64,000 nucleotides of DNA from JAFALK01 sp042701975 (GCA_042701975.1 CP170561.1:62001-126000), one strand, 5' to 3'. Shown: positions 41,801 to 49,918, counted from the first letter of the stretch. The notes: generated by a model not told the origin, from the letters alone. Program-made: numbers and translations.

Positions 41801-43662
41801 ACGGACACATCACACGTCGCGCCATGCTGCTGAGCGGCACTGCGCTGGCTCTTGCGCCGCAGCTGGCAGGCGCCGCCGCGCCGCGCTTCATCGTGCAGGG
41901 CTCGCGTTTCTTGCTGGACGGCAAGCCCTTCCAGATCCGCTCCGGCGAGATGCACTACCCGCGCGTGCCGCGCGCGGTCTGGGCCGATCGCTTGCGCAAG
42001 GCGCGCGCGCTGGGCTTGAACACGATCACGACCTACGCCTTCTGGTCCCAGCACGAACCCGAACCGGGCCGCTGGGATTTCACGGGCAACAAGGACCTGC
42101 GCACCTTCATCCGCATGGCCGGCGACGAAGGCCTGCAGGTGATCCTGCGGCCCGGCCCCTATGTGTGCGCGGAGACCGACTTCGGCGGCTTCCCCGCCTG
42201 GCTGCTGCGCACGCCGGGCCTGCGCGTGCGCAGCATGGACCCGCGCTACATGGCCGCCAGCAAGAACTACCTGAAGCGCCTCGGCGAGCAGGTGGCCGAT
42301 CTGCAGAACACCCGTGGCGGCCCGATCCTGATGCTGCAGGTGGAGAACGAATACGGCTCCTTCGGCCAGGACCACGACTACATGAAGGCCATGCTGGAGC
42401 AGATGCGCAGCGCGGGCTTCGACTCGCTGCTGTTCACCTCGGACGGCGGCGCCGAGCGCCTGTTCGACGGTGGCACGCTGCCGTGGCTGCCTGCAGTCGT
42501 GAACTTCGGCGGCGGCCGTGACGATGCCCAGGGCTCCTTCGACGCGCTGGCCGCCTACCGACCGCTTGGGCCCCGCATGGCCGGCGAATACTGGGCCGGC
42601 TGGTTCGACCACTGGGGCGAGCAGCACCACACGCAAGCCCCCGAGCAAGCTGCCGACACGGTCGACTGGATGATGGCCCAGGGCCACTCCTTCAACCTCT
42701 ACATGTTCCATGGCGGCACGAGCTTTGGCTGGCTGCCCGGCGCCAACGGCTCGGCCAAGGAACCCTTCCAACCGGACACGACCAGCTACGACTACGACGC
42801 CGTGCTGGACGAGGCCGGCCGCATCACGCCCAAGTACCTGCAGGTGCGTGAGCGCATCGCGCGCCACCTGGCCGCGCGCGGTGAGAAGCCGCTGCCACAG
42901 GTGGTCGACAACAGCCCGGGCCTGCAGGCCGTTGCGCCCTTCGCGATGGAGCGCGTCAGTGCCCTGATGGACGCCTTGCCGGCCTTGAACGCGGCGCCCG
43001 TCACCTCGCGCCTGGTCCGCCCGATGGAGGCCTTCAACCAGAACCACGGCCTGATCCTCTATCGCAAGCGTTTCGAGCAGGCGCAGAAGGGCCAGCTCAC
43101 GATCGACGAGGTGCGCGATCACGCCACGGTGATGATCGACGGCCGCGTGGTCGGCACGCTGGAGCGCCGGCTCGGCGAACGCCAGCTGGCCATCGACATC
43201 CCGGCCGGCAGCACGCTGGATCTGCTCGTCGAGAACCTCGGCCGCATCAACTTCGGCCCCAAGCTCGTGGACGAGGTCAAGGGCATCAGCCGTTCGGTGC
43301 GCATCGGCGACGAGGAGCTGCTGGACTGGCAGGTGCACACGCTGCCGCTCGAGGACCTGCGCGGCTTGAAGACCACGGCGGTGCAGTCGGGCGGCCCGGT
43401 CTTCCATCGCGGTCGCTTCGAGATGAAGACCCTCACCGATACCTTCCTCGACACGCGCGGCTGGGGCCGCGGCCTGGCCTGGATCAACGGGCAGCTGCTC
43501 GGCCGCTTCTGGTCCATCGGACCGCAGCAGACACTCTACGTGCCGGCTTCGTGGATGAGGGCCGGCGTGAATGAGGTGCTGATGCTGAGTGATCGCACGC
43601 CGGCCGGCGGTGCGCGCATACAGGGGCTGGCGGATCCGGTGTTCGACACGCCCAAGGCCTGA
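41797..43662 (+). CDS. GH35 beta-galactosidase, exported
   Basis: A 621-residue glycosidase with a signal peptide containing TRRAMLLSGTALALAPQLAG, of possible Tat type. The GH35 barrel has RSGEMHYPRVPRAVWADRL, the acid/base Glu185 in QVENEYGS and the nucleophile Glu264 in GEYWAGWFDHWG. C-terminal beta-sandwich domains end with RGWGRGLAWINGQLLGRFW. GH35 enzymes cleave terminal beta-galactose, often beta-1,3 linked, as in Gal-beta-1,3-GalNAc. Coupled by ATGA to the porter gene, it closes the operon and suggests that the natural substrate also contains beta-galactose. Confidence 0.92.
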   Translation: MNGHITRRAMLLSGTALALAPQLAGAAAPRFIVQGSRFLLDGKPFQIRSGEMHYPRVPRAVWADRLRKARALGLNTITTYAFWSQHEPEPGRWDFTGNKDLRTFIRMAGDEGLQVILRPGPYVCAETDFGGFPAWLLRTPGLRVRSMDPRYMAASKNYLKRLGEQVADLQNTRGGPILMLQVENEYGSFGQDHDYMKAMLEQMRSAGFDSLLFTSDGGAERLFDGGTLPWLPAVVNFGGGRDDAQGSFDALAAYRPLGPRMAGEYWAGWFDHWGEQHHTQAPEQAADTVDWMMAQGHSFNLYMFHGGTSFGWLPGANGSAKEPFQPDTTSYDYDAVLDEAGRITPKYLQVRERIARHLAARGEKPLPQVVDNSPGLQAVAPFAMERVSALMDALPALNAAPVTSRLVRPMEAFNQNHGLILYRKRFEQAQKGQLTIDEVRDHATVMIDGRVVGTLERRLGERQLAIDIPAGSTLDLLVENLGRINFGPKLVDEVKGISRSVRIGDEELLDWQVHTLPLEDLRGLKTTAVQSGGPVFHRGRFEMKTLTDTFLDTRGWGRGLAWINGQLLGRFWSIGPQQTLYVPASWMRAGVNEVLMLSDRTPAGGARIQGLADPVFDTPKA

Positions 43663-43681
43663 CGGCGCCTAACGGCGAGTT

Positions 43682-44404
43682 TCAGCGCCAGCCCTTGGCC
43701 TTGGCCTCGGCTTCCTGGCGGGCGTCGAGCACGTCGCCTTCGCGCATGGCGTCCACCGCTTGCAGGAGTGCGGGCGGCAGGTTCGTGGCGGCCGTTCGGT
43801 ATTCCGGGCTCGCCCCGGGCTTGCTGCCCAAGGGCACCAGCTCACGGATGCGCCAGCCCGCGCTCTCGTGGCAGGCAATGCCAGCCGCATCTGCGCTCGC
43901 AAAGCTGCGGCAGTAGCCACCGCCCTTGGCCGCAAAGCTCAGGCCCGCCGTGACCTCGCCGATCTTCTCGCCGGCAAGCTTGGTGTCGAGCAGCTGAGCC
44001 AGTTCGCCCTGGGCCATCACGTTGCCCTCCACGTCCGACGCCGACGGCACCAGCAGGCGATACCCAATCACCAGGCCCAGCATCACGCTGGCAGCCATGC
44101 CGCCAAGAGCTGCCCACGATGGCACGAAGCGGCGACGCGCACGCTCGGCATCGAGCGAGACCACGGCCGGAGCCTCCGCCCTCTTGCTCGCCAACGCTTC
44201 CATCAGCCGATCGGGCACGGGCTCATCCACCACCGGCGCGTACGTGCCCTGCAGCAATTGCCGCAGCGCCTGCTCGCGCTCGACGCTCTGGCGCAGCGCT
44301 TCATCACCGGCCATGAGGCCCTCAAAAGCAGCACGTTCGACGGCATCCATCTCGCCGTCCACGTATCGCATCAGATCGATTTCGTCGTGTTCCATCTTCA
44401 TCAC
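43682..44404 (-). CDS. Anti-sigma factor, single-membrane-segment type
   Basis: A 240-residue protein with an acidic N-terminal domain (EIDLMRYVDGEMDAVERAAF), a membrane segment at about residues 96-118 and a periplasmic C-terminal part with two cysteines (GGGYCRSFASADAAGIACHE). This fits a membrane anti-sigma factor that holds the ECF sigma factor encoded directly before it; their genes overlap by ATGA. The paired cysteines in the periplasmic part might sense redox or bind a ligand, which is speculation. The gene ends 19 bp from the convergent GH35 gene. Confidence 0.82.
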   Translation of the reverse strand: MMKMEHDEIDLMRYVDGEMDAVERAAFEGLMAGDEALRQSVEREQALRQLLQGTYAPVVDEPVPDRLMEALASKRAEAPAVVSLDAERARRRFVPSWAALGGMAASVMLGLVIGYRLLVPSASDVEGNVMAQGELAQLLDTKLAGEKIGEVTAGLSFAAKGGGYCRSFASADAAGIACHESAGWRIRELVPLGSKPGASPEYRTAATNLPPALLQAVDAMREGDVLDARQEAEAKAKGWR

Positions 44405-44895
44405 GGCACCAACAATGCTTGCAAGGCCTCGCGGCCCCGGGCCAGACGGCTGGTGAGCGTGCCCACCGGCACGCCCAGCGTTTCGGCCGCCTCCTTGTAG
44501 GACAGGCCTTCGACGAGCACGAGACTCACCGCCAGGCGCTGCTCCTCGGGCAGCCTCTCCATCGCGGCCTGCACCGAGAGCCGCGTGACGATCGCACCGG
44601 CCTCCTCGTTCGTGCCGACGCGCTCGCTCAGTTCTTCCGCATCCACGTTCACCATCACCTCGCTCTGCCTGCCCCGCGAGCGCAGCTCATCGATCCAGGC
44701 GTTCTTCATGATCCGGTAGAGCCAGGCGTCCAGCCGCGTGCCTTCCTGCCATTGCTCGGCAGACTTCAGCGCGCGTTCGAGCGCCACCTGGACGAGATCG
44801 TCGGCGTCCTCGCGTTGCCAGGCCAGCGTGCGCGCGAAGCGGCGCAGCTGCGGCAGCAGCTCGGCGATGCGACTTCTTAACTCGTCCACACTCAT
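44401..44895 (-). CDS. ECF-type RNA polymerase sigma factor
   Basis: A 164-residue sigma factor with region 2 (RRFARTLAWQREDADDLVQV, then RLDAWLYRIMKNAWIDELRS) and region 4 (LPEEQRLAVSLVLVEGLSYK, then EAAETLGVPVGTLTSRLARG). The ATG at 44895 begins just before region 2; an ATG 14 codons upstream is also possible. It is co-translated with the anti-sigma factor and divergent from the subtilisin-like protease gene at 44959. Targets probably include its own operon and the protease gene, which is inferred from layout. Confidence 0.92.
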   Translation of the reverse strand: MSVDELRSRIAELLPQLRRFARTLAWQREDADDLVQVALERALKSAEQWQEGTRLDAWLYRIMKNAWIDELRSRGRQSEVMVNVDAEELSERVGTNEEAGAIVTRLSVQAAMERLPEEQRLAVSLVLVEGLSYKEAAETLGVPVGTLTSRLARGREALQALLVP

Positions 44896-44958
44896 GTCAT
44901 ATTGGCGATAACGATGGCGCGATGGATTTTCTTCCATGCCTGCGTCGTTATTCAGCAC

Positions 44959-46128
44959 ATGAAGCTTCGACTCTTCCTTCTCGTTGCGCTCGCGGCACTG
45001 CCGGCACTCCCGGTCCAGGCCCAGTTGCGCCTGCCCGGCGGCGGCCTGCCCCGGCTGCCGGAGATCCTGCGCCCCGTGACGCAGCCGGTGGTCCAGCCGC
45101 TGCGCGAGACGCTGCAGCAGGTGCTCAGCCTGCCGCAGCAGACCGCCGAACTGCTGAAGCGCCACCCGCGCGAACTGACGACCGACCCGCAGGGCCACCC
45201 CATCGTGCGCAGCGAGCTGCTGGCCTTGCCCTCCTCGCCCGCGGCGCGCGAGCGACTGCTGGCTGAGCCCGGCGTGGCCCTGATCGAGGAAACGAATCTC
45301 GATGGCCTGGACCTGCGCTGGCTGCTGCTGCGCGCCGACACGGGCCTGCTGCCACGCCTGCGCGAGCTGGACCCGCAGGGCCAGTACGACTACCAGCACA
45401 TCTACCTGGGCAGCGGCACCGGCGCTGGTCGTGCCACGCCAGCGGCGACAAAGGCTGCGATCACGCTGGGGCTGCTCGACAGCGGCGTGGCCGGCGACCT
45501 CAAGCCCGTCACGCACGCCGGCTGCGATGGTCAGTTGCATGCGGCGGATCACGGCACCGCCGTCGCTTCACTGCTGCTGGCGCAAGGCGCCGATCTGCTC
45601 GCGGCCGACGCCTATTGCGACGCGCCCGACGGCGGCTCGGTCCAGCGTGTGGCCCAAGGGCTGGCCTGGCTCGCGCGCGAGGGCGCGCGCGTGGTCAACG
45701 TGAGCCTGGTCGGGCCGCCTAACGTCTTTCTTCAGCGCACCGTGACGGCGGCCCAGGCGCGCGGCATGACCCTCGTGGCCGCCGTGGGCAACGATGGCCC
45801 GGCCGCGCCGCCGCTCTACCCGGCCGCCTGGCCCGGCGTGGTCGCCGTGACGGGCGTGGATGCCCGCCGCCGCGTGCTGGCCGAGGCCGGCCGAGGGCCG
45901 CATGTGATGTTTGCTGCGCAGGGCGCCGACCTTTGTGGACGCAATGCCCAAGGTGATTCGCTGAAACTGCGCGGCACCTCCTTCGCCGCGCCGCTGGTCG
46001 CCTTCCTGATCGCCCGCGATGGGCTGGAACGCACGCGCGCCAGTGCCATCGATCTGGGCGCGCCCGGCCGTGACGACATCTACGGCTGGGGCCTGGTCGG
46101 CCAGGACCTTACCGTTTGTTTCAACTGA
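44959..46128 (+). CDS. Subtilisin-like (S8) serine protease, secreted
   Basis: A 389-residue secreted protease. The signal peptide is residues 1-21 (ending LPVQAQ), then a Leu/Pro-rich propeptide-like part to about 165. The S8 catalytic domain has Asp174 (LLDSGV), His198 (DHGTAVASLL), oxyanion Asn278 (VGNDG) and Ser341 (GTSFAAPL). The ATG at 44959 is preferred because it opens the signal peptide. It is divergent from the sigma/anti-sigma pair with about 60 bp between, and 88 bp before the repeat protein gene. It could be a target, or the activating protease, of the sigma system; the sequence does not decide. Confidence 0.88.
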   Translation: MKLRLFLLVALAALPALPVQAQLRLPGGGLPRLPEILRPVTQPVVQPLRETLQQVLSLPQQTAELLKRHPRELTTDPQGHPIVRSELLALPSSPAARERLLAEPGVALIEETNLDGLDLRWLLLRADTGLLPRLRELDPQGQYDYQHIYLGSGTGAGRATPAATKAAITLGLLDSGVAGDLKPVTHAGCDGQLHAADHGTAVASLLLAQGADLLAADAYCDAPDGGSVQRVAQGLAWLAREGARVVNVSLVGPPNVFLQRTVTAAQARGMTLVAAVGNDGPAAPPLYPAAWPGVVAVTGVDARRRVLAEAGRGPHVMFAAQGADLCGRNAQGDSLKLRGTSFAAPLVAFLIARDGLERTRASAIDLGAPGRDDIYGWGLVGQDLTVCFN

Positions 46129-46216
46129 CAGGGAAGGATCTTCGCGCTGCCATCGTTCTTCTGAATGCAGGCGCCGGACAGGCCGACGCCACGACAGTTC
46201 AGACAGGAGATCCATC

Positions 46217-47104
46217 ATGAGCAAGCAGCGCAACAACATTGCCACGACCACCGCCCTCATCGCCGCGCTCACCGGCGCGCTGATGCTGTCGACTTCGCCG
46301 GCACAGGCCGGCGGCCTGCTCGGCGGCAGCCACGGCGGCGGCGCCCTCGGCGGTGGTCTGATGGGCGGCCCCGGCGGCCTCACGGGCAATATGAACGGCT
46401 CGCTGAACGGCACGCTGAACCGCCCCAACCTGCCCATGCCCGACGGCAGCCGCGCACGCGGCGCGCTGGACCAGACCAAGGACAAGGTCGGTACGCTGAA
46501 GGATGGCGTGACGGACAAGGCCGGCACGGTGAAGGATGGTGCCACCGACAAGGTCGGCGCCCTCAAGGACGGCGCAAGCGACAAGGTGGGCGCGGTGAAG
46601 GATGGCGTGACGGACAAGGCAGGCACGCTCAAGGACGCCACCACGGACAAGGTCGGCTCGCTGAAGGACACCGCCGGCGACAAGCTTGGCGCCGTGCAGG
46701 ACAAGGCGGCTGCCGCGAAGTCCGGCCTTGGCGACAAGCTGGGCTCGATCAAGGACTCGACACAAGGCGTTGCTGCCCAAGGTGCCGCACAAGGCGATGC
46801 GAGCAGCAGCGGTGCCAATGGCAGCGGCAGCGGTTCGCTGACCGCGCCGCTGAAGACGAAGTCGTCTTCCACGCCGACGAACACCGCCGCCACCACGCCG
46901 GCAAGCTCCTCGACCAAGGCTCCGGCAACTTCGACCGCTCCGGCAACCTCGACGGCTCCCGCCACGTCGACCGGCTCGACCGCCCCGAGCAGCACGGCCG
47001 CCAAGCACTCGCACGGCGGTTCGCTCAACGCCAACGGCAACGCCTCGGCCAGCCGTGACGCCGTCAACGGCAGCGGCAATGTGAGCGCGAGCCGCGGTCA
47101 GTAA
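46217..47104 (+). CDS. Secreted low-complexity protein with LEA-like 11-residue repeats
   Basis: A 295-residue protein with a signal peptide (cleavage near AQAGG at 30), a Gly-rich stretch (30-60), seven 11-residue repeats of the form DKVGxxKDGxT (about 87-163), and a Ser/Thr/Ala/Pro-rich tail with repeated APATST. The 11-mer repeat with Lys, Asp and Gly in fixed places resembles LEA group 3 and apolipoprotein-like amphipathic helices, which fold on drying or on membranes. No enzymatic domain is seen. It follows the S8 protease gene in the same direction. The ATG at 46217 has a GGAG ribosome binding site nine bases before it. Confidence 0.75.
   Translation: MSKQRNNIATTTALIAALTGALMLSTSPAQAGGLLGGSHGGGALGGGLMGGPGGLTGNMNGSLNGTLNRPNLPMPDGSRARGALDQTKDKVGTLKDGVTDKAGTVKDGATDKVGALKDGASDKVGAVKDGVTDKAGTLKDATTDKVGSLKDTAGDKLGAVQDKAAAAKSGLGDKLGSIKDSTQGVAAQGAAQGDASSSGANGSGSGSLTAPLKTKSSSTPTNTAATTPASSSTKAPATSTAPATSTAPATSTGSTAPSSTAAKHSHGGSLNANGNASASRDAVNGSGNVSASRGQ
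46475..46705 (+). repeat. Seven tandem 33-bp repeats encoding DKVGxxKDG units
   Basis: Seven consecutive 33-base in-frame units encode 11-residue repeats such as TKDKVGTLKDG and VTDKAGTVKDG. They diverge gradually toward the 3' end, which suggests growth by unequal exchange. Confidence 0.85.
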
Positions 47105-47177
47105 GACGCGGCCGGCGCGCCCTGCGCGCAACTTGGCATAATCCGTCTCGCACCGCCTCCGGAAAAAGGGGCGGTGC

Positions 47178-47270
47178 ATTCGCTAGGGGTGTTGATTCAG
47201 CTGCGGCCGGATCGACTGAGAGAGTCCCTTTGAACCTGATTGAGGTAATCCTCGCGCAGGGAAGCAAGCC
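47178..47270 (+). promoter_or_regulatory. TPP riboswitch (THI element)
   Basis: The conserved TPP-aptamer blocks are present in order: CTAGGGGTG at the start, GACTGAGAGAGTCCC in the pyrimidine-sensing arm, TTTGAACCTGATTG, and AGGTAATCCTCGCGCAGGGA at the end, which closes the P1 stem. It lies 83 bases before the start of a TonB-dependent receptor gene. Thiamin pyrophosphate bound to this element should lower expression of that receptor. A hairpin formed by CACCGCC and GGGCGGTG lies just before it (47151-47177). Confidence 0.93.
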
Positions 47271-47352
47271 GAGACCCACGTCGAACATCTGTCCTCTCCT
47301 CTCGACACCGGGCCCGGCCACTTGCCGACCTGCCATCGCTACGAGACACACG

Positions 47353-49449
47353 ATGGCATCCCCGTTCTCCTTCAAGACTTCGCTCCTGGCCGCCGCGGCC
47401 GGGCTTCTGTGCGCCAACGCTTGGGCACAGACCGAGCTGCCTTCCGTGCAGGTATCCGGCCGCCAGGCCACGCAGCCGGTTTCCTTGGGCGGCTTCGGCG
47501 ACACGCCGGTGGCCAAGCTGCCGTTGCAGGCCGATGTGTTCGGCGCCGACCTGCTGACCGACCTGGGCGTGAAGCAGCTCTCCGGCCTGACCTCGCTGGA
47601 CGCCAGCGTGAACGATTCGTACAACGCCGAGGGCTACGTCAGCAACCTCAAGGTGCGCGGCTTCGAGATCGACAACCAGTACAACTACCGCCGCGACGGA
47701 CTGCCGATCAACGCCAGCACGACGCTGCTGTTCGACAACAAGAGCGCCATCGAGGTGCTCAAGGGCACGAGCGGCATCCAGGCCGGCACGAGCGCGCCGG
47801 GCGGCATGGTGAACCTGATCGTCAAGCGCCCGACGGCGCAGGACTTCACGACGCTGAGTCTGGGCGTCAGCGAACGCGGCACGGTGGAGGCCTCGGTCGA
47901 TACCAGCAAGCGCCTGAATGCCGAAGTCAGCGTGCGCCTCAACGCCGCCGTTGCCCAACTGGACCCGCAGCTGCGCGATGCCAAGGGCAACCGCCATCTG
48001 TTGGCCGCCGCACTCGACTGGCGCGCGAGCCCCGACACCCTCGTGCAGCTCGAAGGCGAATGGACCCGCCAGGCCCAGCCGAGCCAGCCCGGCATGAGCC
48101 TGCTGGGCACCAAGCTGCCCGATGCGCGCAGCTTCGATCCGCGCACCAACCTCAACAACCAGCCCTGGAGCCAGGACAACATCTTCACCGGCCAGACCGG
48201 CAGCCTGCTGGTCACGCAAAGACTCGGCGCCGACTGGAAGGCCGTGGCCCACGTCGGCCTGCAGAAGCTGAAGAACGACGACCGGCTGGCCTACGCCTTT
48301 GGCTGCAGCGCCGAGAACAACTACTCGGCCTATTGCAGCGACGGCACCTACGATCTCTACGACTTCCGCAGCGACGGCGAGCACCGCAACACCGCGGCCA
48401 GCGATTTCTCGGTGCAGGGCCGCGTGCAGACGGGCGCGATCCAGCATGAGCTGAGCGTCGGCCTGCAGACCAGCCACTTCTGGAGCCGCCTCGGCGGCCA
48501 GGCCTACAACTACGCCGGCACCGGCAACATCGACGGCACGGCCTTCTGGCCCGCGCAACCCGCAGCCACGCTGACCAACACCAACCGCGACGAGACCAGC
48601 ACCGAGCTCTACCTGCGCGATGCCATCACCATCGACGCGCAATGGCGCGCCTGGATCGGCGCCCGCCACACGCGCCTGACGCGCGCCAGCGTGCAGACGG
48701 ATGGCACCGACGTGACGCGTTATTCGCAGAGCTTCACGACGCCCTGGGTGGGCTTGTCCTATGCCCTGTCGAACCAGCACCTGCTGTACGCGAGCTGGGG
48801 CCAGGGCGTCGAGAGCGACATGGTGCCCAACCGCCCCGGCTACGCCCGCCCCGGCCAGGCCCTGCCCGCGCTGCGCAGCCGCCAGTGGGAGGCGGGCCTG
48901 AAGGCCGGCTCCAACACGGTGGACTGGTCGGTCAACTACTTCGACATCCGCCAACCCGTGTGGACCGACACCGGCAGTAGCGTGAACCCCGACGGCTTCG
49001 AGCGCCACCGCGGCATCGAGGCCCAGGCCGACCTGAAGTGGCAAGGCGGCGGCCTGCTCGCTTCGGCCATGAAGCTGCGCGCGCGCCGCGAAGGCAGCAG
49101 CGACGCCAGCATCAACGGCCTGCGCCCCACCAACGTGCCTGAGACCACGCTCAAGCTGCACGCCCGCCAGGACCTGCTACCGGGCCTGCAGGTTCAGGCC
49201 GGCCTGGTCTACGAAGCCCAGCGCGAAGTGCTGCCCGACAACAGCCTGCAGATCCCGGCCTGGACGCGCCTGGACGCCGGCCTGCGCTACACCCAGGGCA
49301 CCGGCCGCCAGCTCTATGTGTGGCGCCTGGGCGTGGACAACCTGACCAACCGCCGCGCTTGGCGCGAGTCGCCGTTTGAGTACGACCACGTGTACCTGTA
49401 CCCCATGCAGCCGCGCACGTGGCGGGTGAGCCTGGAGGTGCAGATCTGA
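47353..49449 (+). CDS. TonB-dependent receptor, predicted thiamin transporter
   Basis: A 698-residue outer-membrane receptor. The signal peptide ends at ANAWAQ; a TonB box-like TELPSVQVSGRQ follows. The plug domain has GYVSNLKVRGFEIDNQYNYR, IEVLKGTSGIQAGTSAPGG and MVNLIVKRPT, and the barrel ends in TWRVSLEVQI. The overall look is that of siderophore-type receptors. The TPP riboswitch directly upstream redirects the call to thiamin or a thiamin precursor, following the known rule that THI elements control thiamin transporters. The ATG at 47353 is chosen because it opens the signal peptide. Confidence 0.88.
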   Translation: MASPFSFKTSLLAAAAGLLCANAWAQTELPSVQVSGRQATQPVSLGGFGDTPVAKLPLQADVFGADLLTDLGVKQLSGLTSLDASVNDSYNAEGYVSNLKVRGFEIDNQYNYRRDGLPINASTTLLFDNKSAIEVLKGTSGIQAGTSAPGGMVNLIVKRPTAQDFTTLSLGVSERGTVEASVDTSKRLNAEVSVRLNAAVAQLDPQLRDAKGNRHLLAAALDWRASPDTLVQLEGEWTRQAQPSQPGMSLLGTKLPDARSFDPRTNLNNQPWSQDNIFTGQTGSLLVTQRLGADWKAVAHVGLQKLKNDDRLAYAFGCSAENNYSAYCSDGTYDLYDFRSDGEHRNTAASDFSVQGRVQTGAIQHELSVGLQTSHFWSRLGGQAYNYAGTGNIDGTAFWPAQPAATLTNTNRDETSTELYLRDAITIDAQWRAWIGARHTRLTRASVQTDGTDVTRYSQSFTTPWVGLSYALSNQHLLYASWGQGVESDMVPNRPGYARPGQALPALRSRQWEAGLKAGSNTVDWSVNYFDIRQPVWTDTGSSVNPDGFERHRGIEAQADLKWQGGGLLASAMKLRARREGSSDASINGLRPTNVPETTLKLHARQDLLPGLQVQAGLVYEAQREVLPDNSLQIPAWTRLDAGLRYTQGTGRQLYVWRLGVDNLTNRRAWRESPFEYDHVYLYPMQPRTWRVSLEVQI

Positions 49450-49471
49450 CGGCTTGACGGCCGGCCGAGAT

Positions 49472-49501
49472 TTGCCAGACCGGAAATTTCTGGTCTATAA
49501 T
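49472..49501 (+). promoter_or_regulatory. Promoter of the tRNA-Asn genes
   Basis: TTGCCA at 49472-49477 and a perfect TATAAT at 49496-49501 are separated by 18 bp, and transcription would begin just before the first tRNA at 49514. Confidence 0.7.
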
Positions 49502-49513
49502 CATCGGCTCTGT

Positions 49514-49589
49514 TCCTCGATAGCTCAGTCGGTAGAGCGCCGGACTGTTAATCCGTAGGTCCCTGGTTCGAGCCCAGGTCGAGGAGCCA
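49514..49589 (+). tRNA. tRNA-Asn (GTT), copy 1
   Basis: A 76-base cloverleaf. The 7-bp acceptor stem is TCCTCGA/TCGAGGA, with D-arm GCTC...GAGC, anticodon loop CTGTTAA with anticodon GTT, T-arm CCTGG/CCAGG and an encoded CCA end. It is identical to the copy 145 bp downstream. Confidence 0.97.
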
Positions 49590-49658
49590 CAGAATTCAGT
49601 CGAAAGACTCATCAAGACGCACGCTGCAACCGCTTGGCGTGCCGACACAAAACCCAAT

Positions 49659-49734
49659 TCCTCGATAGCTCAGTCGGTAGAGCGCCGGACTGTTAATCCG
49701 TAGGTCCCTGGTTCGAGCCCAGGTCGAGGAGCCA
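49659..49734 (+). tRNA. tRNA-Asn (GTT), copy 2
   Basis: The same 76 bases as copy 1, including the encoded CCA. It is followed within 10 bases by a terminator and about 180 bp later by the prophage genes. Being the copy next to the prophage, it is the likely attachment gene. Confidence 0.97.
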
Positions 49735-49743
49735 AATCTGAAG

Positions 49744-49774
49744 CCCCGTCATCGCAAGGTGACGGGGTTTTTCT
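49744..49774 (+). terminator. Rho-independent terminator after the tRNA-Asn pair
   Basis: An 8-bp stem CCCCGTCA/TGACGGGG with an eight-base loop, followed by TTTTTCTTTT, ends the tRNA transcript. Confidence 0.9.
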
Positions 49775-49801
49775 TTTGCGACGGCTATGGCGCGGCGCGC
49801 G

Positions 49802-49862
49802 CTTTTGGAGCGATTTGCAAATTCTTCTGGAGTAATTTGCGCCCGCTTCTGGAGTGAACAAC
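49802..49862. repeat. Three 17-bp direct repeats spaced exactly 22 bp
   Basis: CTTTTGGAGCGATTTGC (49802), CTTCTGGAGTAATTTGC (49824) and CTTCTGGAGTGAACAAC (49846) start exactly 22 bases apart, about two helical turns. They lie between the tRNA terminator and the methylase gene, at the probable phage-host junction. A short hairpin ACAAC/GTTGT (49858-49872) overlaps the third copy. They could be integrase arm sites or operators. Confidence 0.7.
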
Positions 49863-49918
49863 CGAAAGTTGTCCACAGGATCTAGCCGTTTTAAAGAACG
49901 TCGCCGGCCTGGCCAGCG

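Noticed and set aside
44895..45552. Longer start for the ECF sigma factor far upstream
   Set aside because: The extra sequence lies antisense to the protease gene and shows no sigma-factor homology; region 2 begins right after the ATG at 44895.
46475..46705. 33-bp repeats considered as a CRISPR array
   Set aside because: The units are contiguous and coding without spacers.
49590..49658. The spacer between the two tRNA-Asn genes considered as a third RNA gene
   Set aside because: No cloverleaf or conserved structure was seen in the 69 bases.
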